NCBI RefSeq assembly: GCF_021739485.1 | Contig: NZ_JAJFNK010000009.1 | Location: 1-64,000 of the forward strand | DNA length: 64,000 nucleotides | From: Alicyclobacillus tolerans | Lineage (GTDB): Bacteria > Bacillota > Bacilli > Alicyclobacillales > Alicyclobacillaceae | Direction: 5' to 3' | Shown here: piece by piece, positions 1 to 7,081 of the stretch | Layout of the letters: every line of letters begins with the position of its first letter | Numbering within the stretch: position 1 is the stretch's first letter | The notes under the pieces: model-generated | The model's database searches: none | Told to the model about the DNA's origin: nothing | Seen by the model: only the letters and a program-made list of their open reading frames with translations | Translations under genes and position numbers: made by a program

Positions 1-141
1 TCAACTACAGAAGTGGATCGACGGTCTACCCAGCTATATCAAGGCCTATCTCCCTGTTTTGGTCTGCGAAAGTTGAGTTCTTTACAAATGGGCTTCCTGG
101 GTTCAAGTCCGGCAAAGTCATCCTCACAGTCATCCTTAACT

Positions 142-164
142 GCATATTTTTTCTACAAATATGC
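142..164. repeat. 8-bp inverted repeat upstream of recombinase
   Basis: Arms GCATATTT (142-149) and AAATATGC (157-164) are perfect reverse complements around a 7-nt spacer. The AT-rich palindrome lies about 100 bp upstream of the small ORF that precedes the serine recombinase, so it could be an operator or part of an attachment site. The role is inference; only the symmetry is seen. Nothing else recognisable was found in positions 1-265. Confidence 0.45.
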
Positions 165-265
165 AAAAACCAACTTTTTTACACAACAGGACATGCCTAT
201 TTTCATTACCAGATCCAGCAAGTGGACAAACCGCAACCGCATATCCATCCCGTGAGGTGGTGGAG

Positions 266-472
266 ATGCACGTGAAAAAGGTTAGCGTCGAGAACGTTAC
301 GTATGGAGACGTCTGTTCACGGGCCTTGTCCGAAGACGTGGTGCGCATACTTGTCCGTTATATCCACGCCAACACCCTGGTGCGTTCTATACATCCGAGT
401 CCGAGTCCCAATTCGACACGCGGACAAGTCGGCTGCGATTCCCCCAAAACGCGCATGGACCGCTGGCGATAA
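266..472 (+). CDS. small hypothetical protein coupled to serine recombinase
   Basis: A 68-residue ORF starting MHVKKVSVENVTYGDV, with a purine-rich GAGGTGGTGGAG directly before the ATG. It ends 3 bp before the recombinase start, and the recombinase itself lacks a well-spaced ribosome binding site, so translational coupling is plausible. No domain is recognised. The C-terminal half is Pro/Ser/Arg-rich and looks disordered. It could be an accessory or directionality protein for the recombinase, but nothing in the sequence proves this, and it might also be non-coding leader. Confidence 0.45.
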   Translation: MHVKKVSVENVTYGDVCSRALSEDVVRILVRYIHANTLVRSIHPSPSPNSTRGQVGCDSPKTRMDRWR

Positions 473-475
473 GGG

Positions 476-1999
476 ATGCCTACGTGTGCCATTTACGCTC
501 GCGTGTCGGACGAATCACAAGTCAAGGGGGATTCCATCGAACACCAGGTTTCCTTTTGCCAGGAAATTGCCAGGCGTCGGAGCCTAGAAGGCGGTGAGCC
601 CTGGATAACGCCAGAGAGCCTTGTCTACATTGACCAAGGCATCACCGGTACAAGCTTGGTCAAGCGCGCCCAAGTGCAGCGCCTCATACGCGATGCGCGT
701 ACCCATCTCTTTGACGTGGTGCTCTTTAAGGGGATCTCTCGATTTGCCCGCGATACGGTTGACGCGCTGCTGATGCTCCGCACGCTTTTGTCTTGTAACG
801 TTCGCGTTGTCTCCATGGAGGAAAACTTCGACAGTCAACGCGACAACGCCGAGTTCGTTTTTACGATTCACAGCGCTTTAGCTCAAGCAGAGTCTGAGAA
901 AACGGCGATTCGCGTTCGCATGGGAGCCATGCAAAAGGCGCGGGCAGGTCAGTGGAACGGTCGGCCCCCAGACGGCTACCTTCTCAATCCACAAACGAAG
1001 CGGCTTGAAATTGACGAGTCGTTTGCACCTGTTATTCGGGAAATTTTCGAGTTGTACGTCAGTGGGTACGGCGCCCGGCGTATTGCGGATACGCTAAACC
1101 AACGCGGGCTGCGTACAAAGCGGGGTTTTCAGTGGACGCAGCGAAACGTGGCGCGCGTTGTGCAAAACCCGGTATATGTCGGGGACGTCGCGTACGGCCG
1201 CAGGGAACGGCATTTTGCTGTGTCTGATGAACACGACTTGTTTTCGCGCAAAAAGGTGACCCGTTTTGCGAGCGATGAAAGGAACGTAGTCATGTGCACG
1301 GACGCGCATTCTGGGATTGTCGATCGCGATACGTTTGGCAAAGCAGCGGCGGCAAGAGCCGCGCGACGGACCCGCGCAGGTCGTGCGGGGAAGCTGCACT
1401 TGCTTGCAAAAGGTTTGATGAGGTGCAACTGCGGGGGCAATATGACGATTCGCTACAATGGTTCGGGTACCGCGTATTACCGTTGTTTGCGGCAGATGGA
1501 GCTGGGCCGCGATGTTTGCGACCAGCCCTATGTGCGCGCAGATGAAGTGGAAACGGCCGTTTTACAACGCGTACAGATGGACGCAGCAGCGGTGTTTCAG
1601 TTTGACGGCGTTGAGATGGCTTCAAGTTCGGCGCATCGAATGGATGCTGCGCTAGCTAACGTTGAACGCGAGCTTACAGAGCAGATGAGAAAATCACGAC
1701 TTTTGTTTGATAAGTATTCGTCCGGAGTGCTGTCGGATGAGCAGTATGAACGGTTGAACCTGTCGGTTCGGGAACGCATTACACAGCTGCGGGGAATGGA
1801 GGCGGAGTTAACGGCGGAGTACCTAAAGGACGAAGCCATCGAGATTGACCCAGTCAAGCTTTCGTCGGCAATGAAGCAGCTTTTGAGCGAACATTCACAG
1901 GACCTGCAGACGACTAGACAACTTCTGGAGACCCTGATTGATTTCGTCGTGGTTCAGGGTGCGGGAGTCCGTATTCATTACCGCTTCAATGGTGATTAA
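476..1999 (+). CDS. large serine recombinase (site-specific integrase)
   Basis: 507 residues with the architecture of large serine integrases. The N-terminal resolvase domain has YARVSDESQ with the presumed nucleophile Ser11, plus an SRFARDTVDA block. It is followed by a Recombinase domain (about 160-270, with PDGYLLN and YGARRIADTLN), a zinc-ribbon (about 310-350; Cys pairs in RCNCGG and later CLRQ/VCDQ) and a C-terminal coiled-coil segment (about 390-450). These enzymes integrate and excise prophages or sigK-intervening-type elements via Ser-DNA intermediates. The gene is full length. No other phage genes lie to its right, so the element either extends left of the window or is a remnant. 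The start is 3 bp after a small ORF. AAGGG directly abuts the ATG, a poor Shine-Dalgarno spacing. Confidence 0.93.
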   Translation: MPTCAIYARVSDESQVKGDSIEHQVSFCQEIARRRSLEGGEPWITPESLVYIDQGITGTSLVKRAQVQRLIRDARTHLFDVVLFKGISRFARDTVDALLMLRTLLSCNVRVVSMEENFDSQRDNAEFVFTIHSALAQAESEKTAIRVRMGAMQKARAGQWNGRPPDGYLLNPQTKRLEIDESFAPVIREIFELYVSGYGARRIADTLNQRGLRTKRGFQWTQRNVARVVQNPVYVGDVAYGRRERHFAVSDEHDLFSRKKVTRFASDERNVVMCTDAHSGIVDRDTFGKAAAARAARRTRAGRAGKLHLLAKGLMRCNCGGNMTIRYNGSGTAYYRCLRQMELGRDVCDQPYVRADEVETAVLQRVQMDAAAVFQFDGVEMASSSAHRMDAALANVERELTEQMRKSRLLFDKYSSGVLSDEQYERLNLSVRERITQLRGMEAELTAEYLKDEAIEIDPVKLSSAMKQLLSEHSQDLQTTRQLLETLIDFVVVQGAGVRIHYRFNGD

Positions 2000-2085
2000 T
2001 CACTTAAATAGTCATTAATAGCTACCGTGGTAATTCATCACTTCGACGGTAATTCATCAGTTCAACGGTCATTCGTTTGCACCTC
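1971..2085. repeat. degenerate 19-bp tandem repeat array
   Basis: Consecutive 19-bp windows share a pattern: 1991 GGTGATTAATCACTTAAAT, 2010 AGTCATTAATAGCTACCGT, 2029 GGTAATTCATCACTTCGAC, 2048 GGTAATTCATCAGTTCAAC, 2067 GGTCATTCGTTTGCACCTC. The preceding bases (1971-1990) are also similar (GTATTCATT..CGCTTCAAT). The array covers the last recombinase codons and its stop (1997-1999). The fixed period suggests iteron-like protein binding sites, for example recombinase or directionality-factor arm sites, but that function is inference. There are no unique spacers, so it is not CRISPR. Confidence 0.6.
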
Positions 2086-2157
2086 GGCCAGTAACCCAAG
2101 AGTGGGGGTCCCAGACATTAGCCACTGATTCCAAACGTGTCGGAGGGATTAAAACCA

Positions 2158-2180
2158 GGACCCAGCGCGTTGCTGGGTCC
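2158..2180. terminator. strong GC hairpin between recombinase and yjcZ-like gene
   Basis: Perfect 9-bp stem GGACCCAGC / GCTGGGTCC with a GCGTT loop. There is no T-tract on the plus side. On the minus strand it is 20 nt beyond the stop codon of the YjcZ-like gene and is followed by TGGTTTTAAT, a weak U-rich tail, so it most likely terminates that gene. Confidence 0.6.
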
Positions 2181-2199
2181 TTGAAGAGCTAAAGTGCCA

Positions 2200-2301
2200 T
2201 CAATATCCACCCATCGTTCCCGCAGGGACGACGAGAACGAACAGAACGAAGATAATCAAGAATACAACTGCCCACTGAGTGTATCCACCGAATGTTCCCA
2301 C
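2200..2301 (-). CDS. YjcZ-family small sporulation membrane protein
   Basis: A 33-residue peptide beginning (M)GTFGGYTQWAVVFLIIF and ending VVPAGTMGGY: a short Gly/aromatic N-terminus, one transmembrane helix (about 9-27) and a Gly-Tyr C-terminus, the signature of YjcZ-type proteins expressed in sporulating Bacillales. The GTG start is chosen because GGGGG sits 7 nt upstream. Upstream in-frame codons lack the family pattern. It is monocistronic, with a hairpin terminator downstream at 2158-2180. Precise function is unknown even for characterised relatives. Confidence 0.8.
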   Translation of the reverse strand: MGTFGGYTQWAVVFLIIFVLFVLVVPAGTMGGY

Positions 2302-2808
2302 CTGAGCACCCCCATTCGCATGACGTAATGTGTAGGGTACGCTTCTATGGGGGAGAACGGGTGGGCACAACGGCGTCACTTCGTTTTAAATCGCTTAAAT
2401 CCGTTGAAAAAGGCGGACCCCATCACGAGGGGACCCGCCCAAATGTAATACAGGTTTTCGTTGAGATACGTCGCAAGCCCAACCTCTCAAGCGACCATGC
2501 GGCTCCGATGACCGCGCCTGATGAATCTGAACTAGAACAGTAATGCATGGGGATTGACAACACCCTGAATGTTTGGCACTACACGTACAACCTGCTAACT
2601 AGACTATTATACTCTAAAATGGCTGGTTTGCAATCATACGACTCGGATGCGGGTCCGTCATTGAAGCACGAAGGGATTGAGGATAGTGCGATTTAAAGCG
2701 CAAATACTCAACGAGTAGAGGCGAAGGAGAATCTCTGCTAAGACTCGAATACGATACCGTGAGGTTTGAAGTCTATCGGCATTCAACCGACGACAAAGGG
2801 GAGAGGCC
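2302..2808. other. intergenic region with one imperfect hairpin
   Basis: About 500 bp without a convincing gene. An imperfect stem-loop lies at 2412-2440 (GGCGG.CCCC / GGGG..CCGCC). An ORF read through the region has no family resemblance. The antiporter's ribosome binding site (GGGGAGAG) lies at the right edge. No clear promoter was identified. Confidence 0.5.
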
Positions 2809-4284
2809 ATGGAGTCGTTTCTGCTGTTGTTATCGGTCATCTTATTGGCTGGCGTGTGGTCGGCGCGGGTTGGGAACCGGTTTGGCTTTCCCGTACTGAT
2901 TGGATTCGTAGCTATTGGCGTATTGTTGGGACCAGGGGGCTTCGGAATTAGCCCGCTCGTATCGCTTTCCCTTGCGAAGTCCGTGGGTTACGTGGCGTTA
3001 ATCTTGATTCTGTTCGAGGGCGGATTGCATACCTCTGTCACGCGGATTCGGCAGGCTTGGCTGCCTGCTCTGTCTTTGGCCACATTCGGCGTTCTCATTA
3101 GCGCCGTTATGATGACTTTCCTGGCCTATTACCTGCTCCACTTGCCATTTTACGCGGCGGCTCTGCTTGGCGTGGCATTCAGTTCTACCGATGCGGCTTC
3201 GGTCTTTTCCATCCTTGGAGGCCAACCCCTGCGCCAACGACTGATCGATGTGTTAGAGGTCGAATCCGGCACAAACGACCCGATGGCATTTTTCCTCACA
3301 CTTGTCCTCCTTCAATGGTCGGTTCACGGCGTTGGTTCACCTTGGCATGCAACGTGGTATGTGGTGGGTACATTTTGCCTGCAGATGTTCGTTGGACTAG
3401 CTGCTGGTCTGATTGCCGGGTATTTGGGTTCTTACGCAAACCAACGCGTTAAACTCGATACGGGCGGTTTGTATCCGACGCTGTCCTTGGCCTTTGCGAT
3501 GTTGTCGTACGCGATCGCGGAATTGTTTCACGGCAGCGGATTTCTCTCGGTGTACGTGGCCTCTGTGGTCATGGGCAACCGAAGGATGGAACACCGATAC
3601 AGCATCATGCGCTTTCACGAAGGGCTTTCGTGGACGATGCACATTTTGATGTTTGTGGTGCTTGGCCTGCAGTTGGTGCCTGCGACGCTGACGGGTATCT
3701 TGTGGCCTGGACTGGGTTTGGCCCTGGGGGCTCTGTTCATTGCTCGGCCAGCGGCCGTTTGGATCTCGACGATTGGGATGGGATTTTCTTGGCAGGAAAA
3801 GAACTTTCTCACTTGGGCCGGTTTTCGCGGCGCTGTTCCCATCGTTTTGGTTCTGACAGCTATCCTGGCCCCTGGTTATACACCGGGCACGATGATGAGC
3901 GCAGTGTTCTTTGTGGTGATTGCCTCCACGCTGGTTCAGGGCTGGACGGTCAAACCCCTCGCTCAAAAGCTTGGCTTGCTGGAACCGTCACCGTCAGAAG
4001 GGCTGCTTGAACTGGTTGCCATCGCTCGGGAAAACGCCATCGTGTTGCCTATCGAGATCACGGAGGGGTCTCGTCTGGTCCATTTGAGAATGGTGGACAT
4101 CGCATTTCCCCAGAACACACTGTGCTATGCGATTGTTCGGGACAACAAAGTCATCGTGCCTCGAGGTGCGACCCGGCTTCAGGCATCCGATCACCTTCTG
4201 GTCCTGTCTGACCGCCGCCACAACGACGACTTGCGGTTGCTGTTCGAAGGCGAACTCATCGGAGCTCCCGCTTTTCTGCCCTGA
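2809..4284 (+). CDS. cvrA: CPA1-family potassium/proton antiporter with RCK_C domain
   Basis: 491-residue membrane protein. Residues about 1-385 form 12-13 hydrophobic helices of a Na+/H+ exchanger fold. Visible family blocks are GVLLGPGGFG, LFEGGLHT, AFSSTDAASV (ion-binding Asp region) and ESGTNDPMAF. The C-terminus (about 400-485, from ELVAIARENA) is a cytosolic TrkA-C/RCK_C regulatory domain, as in the CvrA/NhaP2 group that exchanges K+ for H+. GGGGAGAG precedes the ATG. It is apparently monocistronic. The subfamily symbol follows domain architecture; cation specificity cannot be read from sequence alone. Confidence 0.85.
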   Translation: MESFLLLLSVILLAGVWSARVGNRFGFPVLIGFVAIGVLLGPGGFGISPLVSLSLAKSVGYVALILILFEGGLHTSVTRIRQAWLPALSLATFGVLISAVMMTFLAYYLLHLPFYAAALLGVAFSSTDAASVFSILGGQPLRQRLIDVLEVESGTNDPMAFFLTLVLLQWSVHGVGSPWHATWYVVGTFCLQMFVGLAAGLIAGYLGSYANQRVKLDTGGLYPTLSLAFAMLSYAIAELFHGSGFLSVYVASVVMGNRRMEHRYSIMRFHEGLSWTMHILMFVVLGLQLVPATLTGILWPGLGLALGALFIARPAAVWISTIGMGFSWQEKNFLTWAGFRGAVPIVLVLTAILAPGYTPGTMMSAVFFVVIASTLVQGWTVKPLAQKLGLLEPSPSEGLLELVAIARENAIVLPIEITEGSRLVHLRMVDIAFPQNTLCYAIVRDNKVIVPRGATRLQASDHLLVLSDRRHNDDLRLLFEGELIGAPAFLP

Positions 4285-4430
4285 AATTTGATTGCAGCGC
4301 GTTTGCGGGTATCATAGTGAAATGATGCGGAACAATTCGACAGCGTCTGTGGTGGGGTTGCGGGTCCATAAACTGAATGAAATGGGTATCCGGAATTCGG
4401 CCGCAGCGGTGTTTAAAAGGTGGTTTTTCA

Positions 4431-5342
4431 TTGAACAAACAACACGAATTTACGGTGGAGCAGGAAACGCAGCTGCTTCCGTTTTTATTGGAGAAGTACG
4501 CGGGCACAGGCAGAAACAAAGTCAAGGCGCTGCTGACTCGGGGACAGGTGATGGTTGGGACGCGGGTTGTTACGAGACATGACCATGGCCTGTCCGCTGG
4601 CGATCGCGTTAAAATTTTGAGTACTGGGTCCGTCCAACAACGAGAGTTGATGGCTGGCGTGAAAATTATGTACGAGGATGATGCCATCCTCGTCATCGAC
4701 AAACCCCCTGGTTTGCTGTCTATCGCAACCGACGAGGAAAAGGAACGAACCGCGTATCACATTATGGTCGATCACGTTCGCACCAGAGATCCAAAATCCC
4801 GCGTGTTTATTGTTCATCGGTTGGACAAAGAGACCTCGGGATTGATGATGTTTGCGAAAACAGAGGCGATAAAACGCCAGCTTCAAGACAACTGGAAGGA
4901 CACCGTTATTGAGCGTTCCTACGTCGCCCTCGTCGAAGGAGCCGTAGAACAGGACCAGGCAACCATTAAGACGTGGTTGAAGGAAAGCGTCACGAAGACG
5001 ATGTACGTGAGCCGACCGGGGGACGGGATGATCGCCATCACGCACTATCAGGTCATCGAGAGGACACCAGAGTTTTCCTTGCTGGCCGTGCAGCTAGAAA
5101 CCGGCCGGAAAAACCAGATTCGCGTCCATATGCAAAGCATCGGTCACAGTGTCGTGGGGGACAAACGGTACGGATCGAAGCACAACCCCATCGGGCGGCT
5201 TGGACTTCACGCTCAAATTTTGTCCTTCAAGCACCCGGTTACGGAAGAAACCCTCCGGTTTGAAACGGCGATTCCGGACAAGTTCCGCGCAGCCCTTTCC
5301 GGGAACAAACCCACCCGAAAAAATAAAACAGCCTCAAACTAG
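4431..5342 (+). CDS. RluD-type 23S rRNA pseudouridine synthase
   Basis: 303 residues from a TTG start. An AAGGTGG ribosome binding site lies 7 nt upstream, and the upstream ATG at 4377 would add residues absent from the family. The N-terminal S4 RNA-binding domain (about 5-60, LLEKYAGTGRNKVKALLTRGQV) is followed by the RluA/RluD catalytic domain with HRLDKETSGL, where Asp is the catalytic residue, and the RTGRKNQIRVH-like block LETGRKNQIRVHM. It isomerises uridine to pseudouridine in rRNA (or tRNA); the exact target site is not deducible. A terminator overlaps its stop codon. Confidence 0.88.
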   Translation: MNKQHEFTVEQETQLLPFLLEKYAGTGRNKVKALLTRGQVMVGTRVVTRHDHGLSAGDRVKILSTGSVQQRELMAGVKIMYEDDAILVIDKPPGLLSIATDEEKERTAYHIMVDHVRTRDPKSRVFIVHRLDKETSGLMMFAKTEAIKRQLQDNWKDTVIERSYVALVEGAVEQDQATIKTWLKESVTKTMYVSRPGDGMIAITHYQVIERTPEFSLLAVQLETGRKNQIRVHMQSIGHSVVGDKRYGSKHNPIGRLGLHAQILSFKHPVTEETLRFETAIPDKFRAALSGNKPTRKNKTASN

Positions 5343-5352
5343 GTGTTTGAGG
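5332..5352 (+). terminator. rho-independent-type hairpin after the pseudouridine synthase
   Basis: CCTCAAAC / GTTTGAGG 8-bp stem with a 5-nt loop that contains the TAG stop codon. The downstream T-rich stretch (GTTTATCTTT) is modest. Confidence 0.6.
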
Positions 5353-5415
5353 TGGCCGTTTATCTTTACAACGGACAACCTCCCATCCATACCGTGAATG
5401 TAACGTGGGGAGGTT

Positions 5416-5961
5416 GTGCGAACCGTGGCAGCCTGGATGTTGAGTATTCTGATTGGCATTAGTTCGAACTTCGACAACCTTGGAATCGGGCTTTCGATTG
5501 GCGTTCGACAAGTGCGCATCCCGTGGGTGTTTTGCAGTCTGAACGCCTTGACTTCCTTTGCGGCGTGTCTGTTGGGCAGTGCCACTGCCTTGCGAATTGG
5601 ACACGTTATCTCTGCATCCGACAGCAATCTGCTGGCTTCATTCATTCTGATTTGTGTTGGATTGTGGACCATGATTCAAACGTTCCTCGCGAAAACAGAA
5701 GAATCGATTCCTGGGTCGATTGGCTTTAGCGAAGCGATGTTCATAGCGTTGGCTCAAGGGTTGACAGACCTCTCCATCGGCTTTGGTGCGGGTTTTGCCA
5801 AGCTGAACGTGGGTATGACGGCTGCGTGTGTTGGAGGGTTCAGCTTTTTGTTGTTACTGCTACCGATCGGGCTCGGTATCCGCTGGATACCGGGCGGATG
5901 GAACACGGGTGCCGCGTTTTTGTCCGGAATACTGTTGATTGCCGTTGCGCTGTTCCTGTGA
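5416..5961 (+). CDS. YtaF/MntP-like sporulation membrane protein
   Basis: 181 residues with about six transmembrane helices. Two related blocks, SSNFDNLGIGLSIGVRQ (N-terminal) and ALAQGLTDLSIGFGAG (C-terminal), each with an Asp in a helix, are typical of the MntP/YtaF fold. YtaF-type proteins are sporulation-associated membrane proteins, whereas MntP exports Mn2+. The shorter loops favour YtaF, but the distinction is an inference. GTG at 5416 lies 3 nt after GGGGAGG; GTG at 5425 is an alternative with looser spacing. The last 102 bp overlap the convergent fluC gene. Confidence 0.65.
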   Translation: MRTVAAWMLSILIGISSNFDNLGIGLSIGVRQVRIPWVFCSLNALTSFAACLLGSATALRIGHVISASDSNLLASFILICVGLWTMIQTFLAKTEESIPGSIGFSEAMFIALAQGLTDLSIGFGAGFAKLNVGMTAACVGGFSFLLLLLPIGLGIRWIPGGWNTGAAFLSGILLIAVALFL

Positions 5962-6414
5962 TTTCTCCGTTCGCAACCTTCTTGCCATTTTCTCGCCGGC
6001 AAAGCACAGGATTGCACCTCCAGAGATGCTTAGGACCACGTACAAGGCAGCAGACAGAAAACTAGTTGCCGCAAGATGGACGACCGTCGTTGCAAACGAG
6101 GAAAACGTCGTGAACGAGCCAATCAGCCCAGTGGCTACCCCGTCGCGCAGCCATTCCGGAACGCGGCGGCCTCCCAACACTTCTGCCAAAAATCCAAGTG
6201 CAAATGAACCAGTCAAATTCACAACAAGGATATCGACGACGCCGGTTGCCATCGCCGCAGTGGAGGGACTGAACGTTTTCAGCCAACTGCTTAGCAAGAG
6301 CGAATGGAATACCTGAAACGGTTGGATGTTCTCAAACGACAGACGAAACATGCCGCCCCAAGCAGCCAGAACCAGGATAGCGATGACGCTCGCGACGCGG
6401 TTTTTGGAACCCAT
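5860..6414 (-). CDS. fluC: fluoride ion channel FluC/CrcB with long C-terminal tail
   Basis: 184 residues. The core shows the Fluc signature: VVNLTGSFALGFL and GLIGSFTTFSSFA, with the conserved Asn and the TTFSSF track that lines the fluoride pore, and four transmembrane segments to about residue 138. The proteins work as antiparallel dimers exporting F-. Start ATG 6414 is preferred because GGAAGGTG lies 6 nt upstream; GTG 6423 overlaps that site. The tail beyond about residue 138 is hydrophilic, unusual for the family (about 120-130 aa), and lies antisense to the last 102 bp of the convergent YtaF-like gene. The leader carries a fluoride riboswitch (6527-6603). Confidence 0.9.
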   Translation of the reverse strand: MGSKNRVASVIAILVLAAWGGMFRLSFENIQPFQVFHSLLLSSWLKTFSPSTAAMATGVVDILVVNLTGSFALGFLAEVLGGRRVPEWLRDGVATGLIGSFTTFSSFATTVVHLAATSFLSAALYVVLSISGGAILCFAGEKMARRLRTEKSQEQRNGNQQYSGQKRGTRVPSARYPADTEPDR

Positions 6415-6526
6415 CTCATTCACCTTCCTTTACATGGACATCTCGATTTACATCTTCAGTGATCCTCTTTGGTTTGCTTGTTGGAAGGTACCTGACCTTG
6501 CGACTTTGACTCACTGCCTTGTCTCC

Positions 6527-6603
6527 AAAAAAAATGGCTGCTGCGAATTGGTGCGTTCGCAGTAGCCATTATCCGATCGGACGTTATGGTGAGCTACATC
6601 ACC
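6527..6603 (-). promoter_or_regulatory. fluoride riboswitch (crcB RNA) with terminator
   Basis: Read on the minus strand. A GGT/ACC helix (6601-6603 with 6588-6590) encloses GATGTAGCTC, then TAAC, then a small GTCC-GATC-GGAT hairpin, then AATGGCTAC. The loop GTAGC can pair with GCTAC to form the pseudoknot that defines the crcB motif. That same GGCTAC strand begins a strong terminator hairpin (6533-6570, AATGGCT..CTGCGAA / TTCGCAG..AGCCATT) followed by eight Ts (6534-6527). Fluoride binding should stabilise the pseudoknot, block the terminator and switch on fluC, which begins about 110 nt downstream. Confidence 0.9.
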
Positions 6604-7081
6604 GATGAAGTTACCCCCATCTTATTCAAGAACGACAGTGAGTGATACGACAAACGCCTGTTTGTGCGTGAAGGCATGCAAATTATTGCAATTTAGTGGT
6701 TGAAAATTGAGATAACGGAACTTATTATGGAGGATGGCTGTATGAAATGGCTTTGAAATTTCCAAAATGATGAAGAGTCGTTCGGTCGAGGATTCATCAA
6801 GTACAAGCGGTATAACGACAGCAATTGTGAATAGGTTTTAAAATAGATAAATGTCGGTTTGTTCTGAATGGGGTTAAGGCGATTGGAGTCGATTGGCTTG
6901 GATTGGAGATCAACGCGAGATCGTTTTGAGTTCCCAAATTGTTTTGTTTTCCAAAATTGTTTCGTGCTCCATGAAAACCATGAATGGGTGGAAATGGGCT
7001 AGACCGAGTGGAGCTAGACATGAGCCGGAAATTCGCCAGAGGGCGTTTTTTCGGTTTTTTTGTCCTGAGAGGAGTCATCGC

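Noticed and set aside
85-125. tRNA-like 3' end (GGGTTCAAGTCC T-loop sequence)
   Set aside because: No matching acceptor 5' strand, D-arm or anticodon arm can be placed upstream, and the T-stem has a mismatch. At most it is a relic, possibly of an attachment site.
1971-2085. CRISPR array
   Set aside because: Units are contiguous and degenerate with no unique spacers, and there are no cas genes nearby.
3397-3966. Long antisense ORF inside the antiporter gene
   Set aside because: Composition is that of a shadow frame (Gln/Arg/His-rich), and the plus-strand frame encodes clear CPA1 motifs.
4485-5045. Long antisense ORF inside the pseudouridine synthase gene
   Set aside because: Shadow of a well-supported gene; no start site or domain.
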